Shown: piece by piece, positions 37,863-46,558 of the stretch
How the letters are laid out: each line of letters starts with the position of its first letter
Position numbering within the stretch: position 1 is the stretch's first letter
Assembly (NCBI RefSeq): GCF_005884405.1
Contig: NZ_VCAO01000002.1
Span: 415,260 to 479,259, forward strand
Reading direction: 5' to 3'
DNA length: 64,000 bases
Source of the DNA: Qipengyuania marisflavi
GTDB lineage: Bacteria > Pseudomonadota > Alphaproteobacteria > Sphingomonadales > Sphingomonadaceae
Made by a program: the position numbers and the translations under genes
The notes under the pieces: generated by a model
What the model saw: only the letters and a program-made list of their open reading frames with translations
What the model was told of the DNA's origin: nothing
The model's database searches: none

Positions 37863-39178
37863 ACCGCAGGCTGCTGCACGGCGTCGCGTTCTGCCAACAG
37901 CAGTCGCTTGGCCAGCCACGACGAGATCAGGCACATCGCCGCGCTCATCAACAATTGCTCGGTAATTCCCACGCCTGCCGCGCTCAGACCGATAGCCAGC
38001 AGCGAGCCGCCGACCATTGCCCCAGAATTGACGATATTGTTCGCCGCGATGGTGCGCGATGCCTTGTCAGGCGCGGCCCGTGTGGTGAGAAACGCATAGA
38101 GCGGCACCACGAACATCCCGCCCGATACCGCGATGCCCAGCAAGGACAGCAGGATCAGGCTGGCCATCGGCCAAGCGATAAACTCTGCCATACTCAGCAA
38201 TTGCGTCGGCTGGTCGGTCTGCCAGATGCGGCACACCACGTAAAATGCGACCACAAACACACCCATGACGATCACCGACATGGGGGCATAGCGCGCCGAC
38301 ACCGTGCCTTTGAGCAAAGCGTTCACCGAGACCGATCCAATCGCGACGCCGACTGAGAATACGACCAGGAACAGGCTGGCGACTTCCTTGCTGGCCATCA
38401 GAACGTTCTTTGCCAGCGGCGGGAACTGGATGAACAGCACCGCACCGATGGTCCAGAAGAAGCTGATCGCCAGAATTGCGTAATAGACCTCGCGATTGTG
38501 CATGGTCTCGCGGATCAGGTTCCGTGACGCGCGCAGGATATGCCAGTCGAGCGGTTCGACCATGCCCTGCGCCGGGGCGGGCGGGATTTGCAGGCTGACC
38601 AGCCAGCCTAGCACTGCTGTGATGATGATCCCCACGGCCGCTGCTTCCACCGGGATCCACCCGGCCAGAATCGTGCCAGCGAGAATGGCGATATAGGTGC
38701 CGGCTTCGACCCAGCCTGTGCCTGCCAACACTTCATCCTTATGCAGGTGCTGCGGCAGGATGGCGTATTTTATCGGGCCGAAGAATGTGGAATGGACGCC
38801 CATTGCGAACAGCGCGGCCAGCAGCAGCGGAATCGCAAATTGATCCACCGCGATGCCTTTCCACGCCATCACCAGCCCGGCAGCGCCGACTATCATGATC
38901 AGAATTTCGCAGAATTTGACGATGCGGATGATCCGCGCCTTGTCGCGCATATCGGCCAATTGCCCGGCCAGTGCGGACAACAGGAAGAACGGCAGGATAA
39001 ACAATCCCGAGGCCAGCGCGCTAAAGCTCGCCTCTGCCTGTTCGGAATTATAGACGCTGTAGACAACGAACAGCACCATTGCGTTCTTGTACAGATTGTC
39101 ATTGAACGCATTGAACAGCTGGGTGACGAAGAGCGGCGCAAAACGCCGGGTCTTCAGGAGATGTGTTGTAGTTGTCAT
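37859..39178 (-). CDS. MFS transporter, LplT-like (lysophospholipid transporter family)
   Basis: 439 residues, 12 membrane helices. The N terminus FVTQLFNAFNDNLYKNAMV and the loop STFFGPIKYAILPQHL match LplT and the transporter half of LplT-Aas fusions, which flip lysophospholipids inward for reacylation. No acyltransferase (aas) gene adjoins. It is next to pgsA, a phospholipid gene, on the opposite strand. Confidence 0.85.
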   Translation of the reverse strand: MTTTTHLLKTRRFAPLFVTQLFNAFNDNLYKNAMVLFVVYSVYNSEQAEASFSALASGLFILPFFLLSALAGQLADMRDKARIIRIVKFCEILIMIVGAAGLVMAWKGIAVDQFAIPLLLAALFAMGVHSTFFGPIKYAILPQHLHKDEVLAGTGWVEAGTYIAILAGTILAGWIPVEAAAVGIIITAVLGWLVSLQIPPAPAQGMVEPLDWHILRASRNLIRETMHNREVYYAILAISFFWTIGAVLFIQFPPLAKNVLMASKEVASLFLVVFSVGVAIGSVSVNALLKGTVSARYAPMSVIVMGVFVVAFYVVCRIWQTDQPTQLLSMAEFIAWPMASLILLSLLGIAVSGGMFVVPLYAFLTTRAAPDKASRTIAANNIVNSGAMVGGSLLAIGLSAAGVGITEQLLMSAAMCLISSWLAKRLLLAERDAVQQPAV

Positions 39179-39290
39179 GACCCCCCCGGGAGTTAACCTC
39201 TCGCTGCCTCACGTGTAGAGGCATCGCCGTGGCGGACAAGGGGCAAGCAGTGGCTTTTGCCAAGCGCAAGGACGCGCTAGGGGGGCTGGG

Positions 39291-39884
39291 ATGTTGACGC
39301 TGCCCAATATCCTGACGCTTTCGCGCATTGTCGCGATCCCGCTGCTCGCCTTCCTGCTATGGTGGCCGGGGTGGGAAGCGGGCTATCTGATGGCGTTCGT
39401 CTTGTACTGCCTGATGGCCATCACCGATTATTTCGACGGCTATCTGGCGCGGTCGAGCGGCGCGGTATCGCGGCTGGGCATTTTTCTCGATCCGATTGCT
39501 GACAAGATCATGGTTGCGGCGGTGATTCTGGTGCTGGCGGCGCAGAATGTGTTGCGCGGTCCCTATGTGGGTGATGCACACGTTATCGCGGGCCTGATCA
39601 TCCTGATGCGCGAGATCGCAGTCTCGGGTCTGCGCGAATTTTTGGGTGGCTTGCAGGTTTCGGTACCCGTGTCGCAGCTGGCGAAATGGAAGACCACCTT
39701 TCAACTGGTGTCGCTGGGTTCACTGATTCTGGGACAGGGCCTGCCGCGCTGGACCGTTATGCTTGGCAATCTGGAGGCAAATGTGCCGCATACGGTTGGC
39801 CTGGTGACTCTGTGGGCCGCCGCAGTGCTGACTTTGCTGACGGGCTGGGATTACCTGCGCGTTGGCCTAAAGCACATGGATTGA
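39291..39884 (+). CDS. pgsA: CDP-diacylglycerol--glycerol-3-phosphate 3-phosphatidyltransferase
   Basis: 197 residues, multi-pass membrane enzyme. The CDP-alcohol phosphatidyltransferase motif is complete (DGYLARSSGAVSRLGIFLDPIAD). It makes phosphatidylglycerophosphate, the precursor of phosphatidylglycerol and cardiolipin. Starts MLTLPNILTLSRI as in the family. Confidence 0.96.
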   Translation: MLTLPNILTLSRIVAIPLLAFLLWWPGWEAGYLMAFVLYCLMAITDYFDGYLARSSGAVSRLGIFLDPIADKIMVAAVILVLAAQNVLRGPYVGDAHVIAGLIILMREIAVSGLREFLGGLQVSVPVSQLAKWKTTFQLVSLGSLILGQGLPRWTVMLGNLEANVPHTVGLVTLWAAAVLTLLTGWDYLRVGLKHMD

Positions 39885-39886
39885 GT

Positions 39887-41368
39887 TCAGCGGCCGCGAG
39901 CCACGGCTCTGCGGGCGACTCTGAACAGCTCACCCTCTGCCGAGGCAGGGCGGCCCGAGACCAGCCACAACACCAGCAGTACCGCGAAATACGCTGCCGC
40001 TCCGATTGCGCCCTTGGCGCTGAGTTCAGCCAGGGGCGATGCCGCCAGACGCGGGAGAGCGATGACGAGCCCATACATCGCTGACGCCGCAGCAAATGGC
40101 CGGATAATCGCGATGGCGAGGTGCCTGAGTGAATGGCGCGCGAAGTGCGACAGAGCAGCCACGGCGATTACCAGTAGGACAATCGAGCTGGCTAAACCGG
40201 CATAGGCGATGTCGAGCGGCGACCCGCCGCGCTGCGCAACCACCGCCACGGCAGCACCAAGAATTGCCACACCGCCGACGCTGAGCAGCGCAGAGGCACG
40301 CTCCAGCCCGCCTGCCTGCAAGGACGAAGCGATCAGCTTGTAAACTGCGATCAGCGCGCTGCCGATGGCGATGGGGGCCACAAGCGATGCCGCTGCCCCC
40401 CATTTGCTGCCCAAGAATACGGCTATGAAACTGGTCGACACAGCGGCGAGGCCAAGGCCCATAGGCGCGGCCATCATGGCATATCCGCCCAGCGCCGTGG
40501 CCAGCCGCGCACCTTGCTCATGAAAAGCGCCGCTGCGGGTGGTCTGCACAAAGGTGACGCGGTTGAGCGCCGTTGCGATTTCCTGCGTAAGGATGCTGGA
40601 GAGGTCTTTGCTGACGGCAAAGGCACCGACACTGGCGGTATCGGCGGTTCGGCCCACCACAATCCGCTCGACCTGAGAATAGATGACCTGCGCCGCCACT
40701 CCCAGAAATATCCAAAGCGACACACCCAGCAGTTCTGCCCGCCGCGCCAGCGACCAGCGCGGGCGGAACGGCTGCATGATGTAAGACGCGACCATCAGGC
40801 ACAGCGATTGTACAATCATCCCGATAACCAGCGCCCAATAGGACCGCATCGTTACAGCCAGCGCCACCGTGACGATGAACGACACGATTCGGGCGGTGGC
40901 CCGCATTTTCAGATCGCGCCCGAAATCCAGTTGCCGGTCAAATTCGACAATCCCGATATTGGTCAGCCCCAGCATCACATAACGCGCCGACAGGGCGTAG
41001 ATCACCGGCTCGACCCGTGGTTCGCCATAGAACTGCGCAGCAGGCCCGGCGATAGCGAACAACACCAGCGCCAGCAGTGCAAAGACGATCAACTGGATCG
41101 TCCATGCAGTGTCGAGATAGCTGCGTTCCGGATCGTCCATCCGCAGCAAAGCCTGCCGGAGGCCCAGAAACGAGAATATCTCGACCATCGCCACCGCAGT
41201 CATGGCCAGCCCGACCACACCGAAATCTGCGGGATCAAGCAGCCGCGCCAGGATGAAAACCGAGACGAGCCCAATTGCGCGCAGGCTCCACGTCAACGCC
41301 ACTGCCAGCGCGGCGCCGCGATAGAGTTCACGCTTGCCGCGCGGGGCGTTGGTCGGCTCGTCCGGCAT
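39887..41368 (-). CDS. Oligosaccharide flippase / PST-type polysaccharide transporter (Wzx-like)
   Basis: 493 residues with about 12-14 membrane helices. The early segment LLDPADFGVVGLAMT and the following FLGLRQALLR are typical of the Wzx/PST part of the MOP superfamily. It would flip a lipid-linked glycan across the inner membrane. Its ATG shares one base with the stop of the ATP-grasp gene, so it is the last gene of a four-gene minus-strand operon (44237 to 39887). Confidence 0.87.
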   Translation of the reverse strand: MPDEPTNAPRGKRELYRGAALAVALTWSLRAIGLVSVFILARLLDPADFGVVGLAMTAVAMVEIFSFLGLRQALLRMDDPERSYLDTAWTIQLIVFALLALVLFAIAGPAAQFYGEPRVEPVIYALSARYVMLGLTNIGIVEFDRQLDFGRDLKMRATARIVSFIVTVALAVTMRSYWALVIGMIVQSLCLMVASYIMQPFRPRWSLARRAELLGVSLWIFLGVAAQVIYSQVERIVVGRTADTASVGAFAVSKDLSSILTQEIATALNRVTFVQTTRSGAFHEQGARLATALGGYAMMAAPMGLGLAAVSTSFIAVFLGSKWGAAASLVAPIAIGSALIAVYKLIASSLQAGGLERASALLSVGGVAILGAAVAVVAQRGGSPLDIAYAGLASSIVLLVIAVAALSHFARHSLRHLAIAIIRPFAAASAMYGLVIALPRLAASPLAELSAKGAIGAAAYFAVLLVLWLVSGRPASAEGELFRVARRAVARGR

Positions 41369-42576
41369 TATGTGCGCCCCGCGCTGCGGCCTGTCCCGTG
41401 ATCAAACAACCGCCTTAGCACTTGGCGGCGTTCGGTATAGAATGGTGCCGGGTCGTCTTCAGCCCAGCTGTCAAAGCCGCGCTTGCGTGCAAGCTTTGCG
41501 ACATACCCTGTCAGCCGCGAAAATGCTTCTGCACGTTCGGAGATACCACGAGCGGAATGCCAGGTTCCGGACAGGGCATCGAATTCTCCCCACACAGAAA
41601 ATTTCTCCAACCCAGCGGGATAGTCGGTGCGCTTTGCAGGGGTGGGGCCTCCGCAAAGCATGGCGTGTAGCGTTGCAGGATAATCCGCGCCCGCATCAAG
41701 GGCCAGGTGCAGCGAACCCCAGAAACGCGGGTTCACCTCAAGCAGATAGGTCTCGCGACCATCGTGTGTGCAGCGAAATTCGAACATTGCCACGCCGGTA
41801 TAATCCGTCTTCGCGATCAATTTGCCCACGCTGTCCAGCAATTGCGGGTCGAGGCGTTCCGAGATCCGCCAGCTGCTGGGTCCGGTGCGGTGTTCCTGCC
41901 GCAAGCGGCGGTGCTGGAACGCCTGCAGCGCTGCGCCATCCTTCGCCACAACCGACACGCCACGGCAAAAACCCGGCACATAGCTTTCCGCCAGCAGATC
42001 GCCGCCCTGATCCAGCCGCTGCTGTAACTTGGCCGCGTCTTCAAACAGTCCCACGGTCGCCTTTTGTGTGCTGTCTCCGGGCGCATAGGATCGCACCGTT
42101 TTTATGATCAACGGGAGGCCCAGCTCGCCTGCCAGCGTTGCGGCGTCGTCCCCGGCGATGACCGGACGCCCGCCTGTAACCGGCACCCCGCATTCCTGCG
42201 CAGCTCGACGGGTGGCGTCTTTGTTGGCCAGCAGGGCGAGCGCGTGATGCGAAGGGATCGCGAGCCGCTGCTCACCCAGTTGCGCGCGGTGGGCGTCGAG
42301 CTGGGCCAAGGCGCTGTCGCTGGTCGGTATCAACAGGGCGTAATCATGCTGGCGAAGCAACTCCGCAATCCGCGCCGCCCATACCGAGCCGTCACCCACA
42401 TATGAAGGTATCTCGTGATGCGCCTCCAGATAGCGCGATTGTCCTGCAGGTATCGCGGCATCGCAACCAGCGGCGTGGATCCGCACTCCGGCTCTCCCGA
42501 GCGAGCGCACCGTGCCCAGAAACGCATTGGTGTCGCAGCCAAAGATCAGCACTGGCGCGGCTGGGTTCGGGGTCAT
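41368..42576 (-). CDS. ATP-grasp domain protein (carboxylate-amine ligase-like)
   Basis: 402 residues. It has an N-terminal pre-ATP-grasp fold (VLIFGCDTNAFLGTVRSLGRAG), a central ATP-grasp core (LANKDATRRAAQECGVPV, GLPLIIKTVRSY), and the Mg/ATP motif EVNPRFWGSLHLALDAG. Such enzymes join a carboxylate to an amine through an acyl phosphate. Between a flippase and a lipoprotein, it may attach an amino acid to a surface glycan or lipid; this is inference. It directly abuts the next gene (42576/42577). Confidence 0.85.
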   Translation of the reverse strand: MTPNPAAPVLIFGCDTNAFLGTVRSLGRAGVRIHAAGCDAAIPAGQSRYLEAHHEIPSYVGDGSVWAARIAELLRQHDYALLIPTSDSALAQLDAHRAQLGEQRLAIPSHHALALLANKDATRRAAQECGVPVTGGRPVIAGDDAATLAGELGLPLIIKTVRSYAPGDSTQKATVGLFEDAAKLQQRLDQGGDLLAESYVPGFCRGVSVVAKDGAALQAFQHRRLRQEHRTGPSSWRISERLDPQLLDSVGKLIAKTDYTGVAMFEFRCTHDGRETYLLEVNPRFWGSLHLALDAGADYPATLHAMLCGGPTPAKRTDYPAGLEKFSVWGEFDALSGTWHSARGISERAEAFSRLTGYVAKLARKRGFDSWAEDDPAPFYTERRQVLRRLFDHGTGRSAGRT

Positions 42577-43449
42577 TTAACGTTTGCTCGCCGCAGTTGG
42601 TGAAAGCGCCACGATATAGCCTTCGCCCGCTGACAAATCCGATTGGATCGATATGAAAATACGCCCATTCGGAGCGGCGGCAATACCATTGATATTGGCA
42701 AAATCGGCGAGGAACAGCGCCACTGTCTCAGGCTCACCATCCTGTTCCATTCGGTAGAGTCGGCCATTCGAACTGTCGGTGATCCACAAGGTGCTGCCAT
42801 GCAGGGCGATGGATTCAGGCGAAAGGTCGCTGGGCAACATGATTTCGCGCCGCGCCTCTCCAGCGGTGAAGCGGTACAGATGATCGGTGCGGTTATCGGC
42901 CACGAACAGCGAGCCATCGGGCGCACGCACCATGCTTTCAGGCTTGCTCATGCGCGCGGCGATTAGCTCTTCGCTCACCCCGTTTTCACTGACATGGAAA
43001 ACCCGGCCAGAGGCGCCGTCACCTACGTCGACGCCGCCCGCTGGATCGACCGCGATGCCCTCGCTTTCGCTCATTCCCTCCGACCCCGCAACACGCTCGG
43101 CACCGCGCGGTGTAACGCGCCACAGGCCGCCTGCCGAATCGTCAGTGAAATAGAGCGTGCCATCGGCTGACAGCCGCAGATCTTCTGGAGAGATGATGCC
43201 AGAGCTCTTGTCTGCCAGCGTGGTGAGCACCGCCCCCTCCAGCTTGCGGATCGCGGACCCGCCCTCATCGGCGATGTAGAGCACGCCGTCCGCCCAGAGC
43301 AGGCCATCGGGTGAGGTGATGCCATCGGAATTGTCGGCGATAATCGCGACTGAAAAGCTGTTATCATACAGCACGATGGCTGCCTCATCACCGCGCCCGC
43401 CGCACGCCGCCAGCATGGCCGCCATCAGGATCGGGACAAGCCGTCTCAT
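42577..43449 (-). CDS. Lipoprotein beta-propeller, SMP-30/NHL-like
   Basis: 290 residues. The lipobox LAAC at residues 13-16 (MAAMLAACGG) marks a lipoprotein. The rest shows repeated blades such as SPDGLLWADGVLYIADEG, LRLSADGTLYFTDDSAG and APDGSLFVADNR, as in SMP-30/gluconolactonase or NHL propellers. It may bind or hydrolyse a lactone or act as a scaffold. Overlaps the PAP2 gene by 4 bp. Confidence 0.8.
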   Translation of the reverse strand: MRRLVPILMAAMLAACGGRGDEAAIVLYDNSFSVAIIADNSDGITSPDGLLWADGVLYIADEGGSAIRKLEGAVLTTLADKSSGIISPEDLRLSADGTLYFTDDSAGGLWRVTPRGAERVAGSEGMSESEGIAVDPAGGVDVGDGASGRVFHVSENGVSEELIAARMSKPESMVRAPDGSLFVADNRTDHLYRFTAGEARREIMLPSDLSPESIALHGSTLWITDSSNGRLYRMEQDGEPETVALFLADFANINGIAAAPNGRIFISIQSDLSAGEGYIVALSPTAASKR

Positions 43450-44237
43450 CGCCCCAATATCCCGCTAGCCAATTCAGCAAGCCGCTGCAGCGTGCCCATC
43501 GCGCTGGCCACTTCGGCCAGCAGCAGGAACAGCAGCGCCTGTGTCCATCCCGGACATTTCTCCGCCCAAACCTGCACAGCCGCTACAGGCCCCACCAGAA
43601 CCGTGCGACCGGCCAGCAAAACCGCAGCCAGCACTGCCAGCCCGGCCAGCGCCCCAGCCGCCATATCGGACGGCCAGTGCATCCCAGTCGCCACGCGCGG
43701 CAGCATGATGCCAAACACCCCCCAGCCAAGCGCCACCAGCCCCGCAGTACGCATCGCCAGAAATATCCCTGCGGCAAATGCAGCGAACAGCGCGGCATGA
43801 TCGCTGGGAAAGGAGGCAAGATCATTCGGCGCGACCGTTCCGCCCTTCGCACCACGTGTCAGCCCGGCCGCCAGGCCAGTTTCCGGCGCTGTGTATGCCA
43901 CTTGCGACAATGGGCGAAGCGCACCGCTTTCAAGCACGATAGTCCGTTCGGATTGCACCAAGGGACGCGGTGACAGCCCGCCTTGCGACGATACCAGTTT
44001 CATCACCGGCGCGATCAGGAACAGCGCCGCCAGCGTCAGCAGCAATGTCGCCCGCCGCTTTGCCAAAGTCTCGGCATCGGCGCGGTACCACCATGCGAAC
44101 AGGAAACACGCCGCAATCGGTCCGCCTTTGACCAGCGGATTCTCCATCGCCAGCGCCATCAGCGCATCAAGCGTGAAACTGCGCCCGGCAATCTGATTGG
44201 CCGCTTCGAACAGCGTGATATCTATGTCCGCGATCAT
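43446..44237 (-). CDS. PAP2-family membrane phosphatase
   Basis: 263 residues with six membrane helices. PAP2 motifs are LSPRPL (motif 1, degenerate), SFPSDHAAL (motif 2, PSDH for PSGH) and RVATGMHWPSDM (motif 3, catalytic His-Asp). These enzymes dephosphorylate phosphatidate or undecaprenyl pyrophosphate. Recycling of undecaprenyl pyrophosphate would fit the flippase in the same operon. First gene of the operon. Confidence 0.86.
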   Translation of the reverse strand: MIADIDITLFEAANQIAGRSFTLDALMALAMENPLVKGGPIAACFLFAWWYRADAETLAKRRATLLLTLAALFLIAPVMKLVSSQGGLSPRPLVQSERTIVLESGALRPLSQVAYTAPETGLAAGLTRGAKGGTVAPNDLASFPSDHAALFAAFAAGIFLAMRTAGLVALGWGVFGIMLPRVATGMHWPSDMAAGALAGLAVLAAVLLAGRTVLVGPVAAVQVWAEKCPGWTQALLFLLLAEVASAMGTLQRLAELASGILGR

Positions 44238-44266
44238 CGCCAGCGCATATACTACGCAGCGGTCGG

Positions 44267-44279
44267 GAACAGCCTGTTC
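44267..44279. promoter_or_regulatory. 13-bp inverted repeat upstream of the PAP2 operon
   Basis: GAACAG-C-CTGTTC is a perfect inverted repeat 30-42 bp upstream of the PAP2 start, in the gap after oxyR. It resembles neither the GTTC-N7-GTTC LexA box nor another operator I recognise, but its place suits a repressor site. Confidence 0.4.
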
Positions 44280-44308
44280 AAGAAAGTGTCTCGAAACCGG
44301 CCATTACG

Positions 44309-45205
44309 CTAACCCGCTCTCAGTTCCTCGGCGAGCAGTTCGAAATCGTCGCGGCGCGGCGAATTTTTGCGCCATATCAGTGCGATTTCGCGGAATGCGT
44401 GTTTGCTTTTGAGAGGGCGGGCGACGACCTCTGTGCCATTAAGAATACCCGCATCAACTGCCATTTTCGGCAGCATCGTCAGGCCCAGCCCATTGTCGAC
44501 CATCTGCACCAGCGTGTGCAGCGAGGTCCCGATCATGGTTGCGCTGGCGCGCAGTTCGGGGCGGTCGCACGCGGCGAGTGCGTGGTCTTTCAGGCAATGG
44601 CCATCTTCGAGCAGCAGCAGCCGCCCTTCGTCGATCATGCTGGGCGGGACCATGGCGGGCGGATCGCGCGGATCGTTTTTGGGGAAGGCGACATACAGCT
44701 CGTCCTGCGCGATATGCGCCTGCTCAACCTCGCCAGTGGCGAAGGGCAGGGCCAGCAGCACGCAATCGACGCGGCCATGCTGAAGCGATTCGACCGCATC
44801 CTGACTGGTCTCTTCGCGCAGGAACAGCTCCAGATCGGGCCGCTCGCGGCGCAGGCGCGGCAGGAAGCGGGGCAGCATAAATGGCGCGATGGTGGGGATC
44901 ACGCTCATGCGCAATTGCCCGGCCAGCGGCTTGCCCGATGCCTGAACCAGGTCGGACAGCTCCTCTGCCTCACGGAGGATACGGTGCGCCTTGGCCACCA
45001 CCTGATTGCCCAGAGCAGTGAAGCGCACGACCCGGCGACTGCGTTCGACCAGTGTCACACCCAGCAGCGATTCAAGCTCGCGGATGCCGGAGGACAAAGT
45101 CGATTGCGATACGAAGCTGGCCTCTGCCGCGCGCCCGAAATGTCCGTGCTCGTGCAAGGCGACGAGATATTGCAATTGCTTGAGCGTCGGGAGGTAGGTG
45201 CTCAC
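44309..45205 (-). CDS. oxyR: Hydrogen peroxide sensor OxyR (LysR family)
   Basis: 298 residues. The N-terminal helix-turn-helix is HFGRAAEASFVSQSTLSSGIR. Redox cysteines are at 204 and 213 (DGHCLKDHALAAC), nine apart exactly as C199 and C208 in E. coli OxyR, so peroxide sensing by disulfide formation is expected. No catalase or peroxidase gene adjoins. It overlaps rnd by 4 bp and is probably co-transcribed with it. Confidence 0.93.
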   Translation of the reverse strand: MSTYLPTLKQLQYLVALHEHGHFGRAAEASFVSQSTLSSGIRELESLLGVTLVERSRRVVRFTALGNQVVAKAHRILREAEELSDLVQASGKPLAGQLRMSVIPTIAPFMLPRFLPRLRRERPDLELFLREETSQDAVESLQHGRVDCVLLALPFATGEVEQAHIAQDELYVAFPKNDPRDPPAMVPPSMIDEGRLLLLEDGHCLKDHALAACDRPELRASATMIGTSLHTLVQMVDNGLGLTMLPKMAVDAGILNGTEVVARPLKSKHAFREIALIWRKNSPRRDDFELLAEELRAG

Positions 45206-46404
45206 TGAGCGTCCTGCCCCTCCGCCATGTCAGCGGTCATATCTTCGACCAGCGTCATGTGCAGGCGGCCATTCTTGACCGCAAACGCCAGCTTGCCTTC
45301 GACCAGATCGAGCGCGTCGCGGCCAAAAACCTCATAGCGCCAGCCTTCGAGAATTGGCAGCTTGCGCATGCCTGCTGCCAATGCTTCCATCTCGTCAGAA
45401 CGGGTCAGCAGACGTGAGGCAACATCGATTTCACGGCTGCGAATCTTGAGCAGCAGCTTGAGCAGATCGGCAACCAAAGCGCCTTCCTTGCCCAGCGGTG
45501 CGCCGCGCTTCTGCTTTTCGGGCATTTCGTCTGCGGGCAGCGGCTCGGCCTTTTCAAGCACTTTCATAAGACGCTTGCCGATGTCATTGTCTTTCCAGGC
45601 ATTTGACAGGCCGCGTACCTTGATCAGATCGGCCTGCTGCTTGGGCGGATGGCTGGCAATATCGGCCAGAGTTTCATCGCGCATAATGCGGCCGCGGGGG
45701 ATGTTCTTGTGCTGCGCCTCTGACTCGCGCCACGCGGCAAGGCCCTTGAGTCGTCCGAGGACAGTCGCATTGCGACCGGGCGAGCGGATGCGGTGCCATG
45801 CAGTGCCTGCATCATTCGCGTAGTTGGACGGGTCCGCGAGCTTTTCCATCTCCGCATTCAGCCAGCCGCCGCGATCGGTCTTGATCAGCTTGTTCAGGAT
45901 CTTGGGAAAGATCACTGACAGATGGGTGACATCGCCAATGGCATATTCAATCTGCCGTTCGGTCAGCGGACGGCGGCCCCAATCGGTAAAGCGCGCACCC
46001 TTGTCCACGGTGAAGCCCAGCCAGCTTTCAACCAGATTGGCATAACCGATCTGTTCGGACTGACTGATCGCCATCATCGCGATCTGTGTGTCGAAGATTG
46101 GATGCGGCGTTTTGCCGGTGAAGTTATAGACGATTTCGACGTCCTGACCGCCCGCGTGGAAGACCTTGAGCACGTCTTCATTGTCGCACATCAAATCCCA
46201 CAGCGGGGTCAGATCGATCCCGTTCGCCAGCGGATCGATTGCCGCGGCTTCTTCCTCATTGGCGATCTGCACCAGGCACAGTTCAGGCCAATAGGTGTTT
46301 TCGCGCATGAATTCGGTATCGACAGTGACGAAATCGCTTTTCGCCAGACGCTCGCACAATTCAGTGAGCGCTTCGGTGGTGGTAATCAGGTCATGAATTT
46401 TCAT
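45202..46404 (-). CDS. rnd: Ribonuclease D
   Basis: 400 residues. DEDDy exonuclease motifs are VDTEF (D29, E31), HAGGQDVEIVY and the last Asp-Tyr region near IEYAIGDVTHL. An HRDC domain follows (TLADIASHPPKQQADLIKVRGLS). It trims 3' ends of tRNA precursors. Co-transcription with oxyR is suggested by the ATGA overlap. Confidence 0.96.
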   Translation of the reverse strand: MKIHDLITTTEALTELCERLAKSDFVTVDTEFMRENTYWPELCLVQIANEEEAAAIDPLANGIDLTPLWDLMCDNEDVLKVFHAGGQDVEIVYNFTGKTPHPIFDTQIAMMAISQSEQIGYANLVESWLGFTVDKGARFTDWGRRPLTERQIEYAIGDVTHLSVIFPKILNKLIKTDRGGWLNAEMEKLADPSNYANDAGTAWHRIRSPGRNATVLGRLKGLAAWRESEAQHKNIPRGRIMRDETLADIASHPPKQQADLIKVRGLSNAWKDNDIGKRLMKVLEKAEPLPADEMPEKQKRGAPLGKEGALVADLLKLLLKIRSREIDVASRLLTRSDEMEALAAGMRKLPILEGWRYEVFGRDALDLVEGKLAFAVKNGRLHMTLVEDMTADMAEGQDAQ

Positions 46405-46558
46405 AGGTTCTTTTCTTTGTCACGGGCGGAGTACCGCCCTCGGCCCGTCCCGCCACCTTGACAAAATGGCGGGCTTGCCCTGTTAGCGCGCACAATCCGC
46501 AAGGGAGTCCGCGCGCCGCGCCCCTAGCGCCATAGCTCCAAAATTGGAAAGAAATTAG

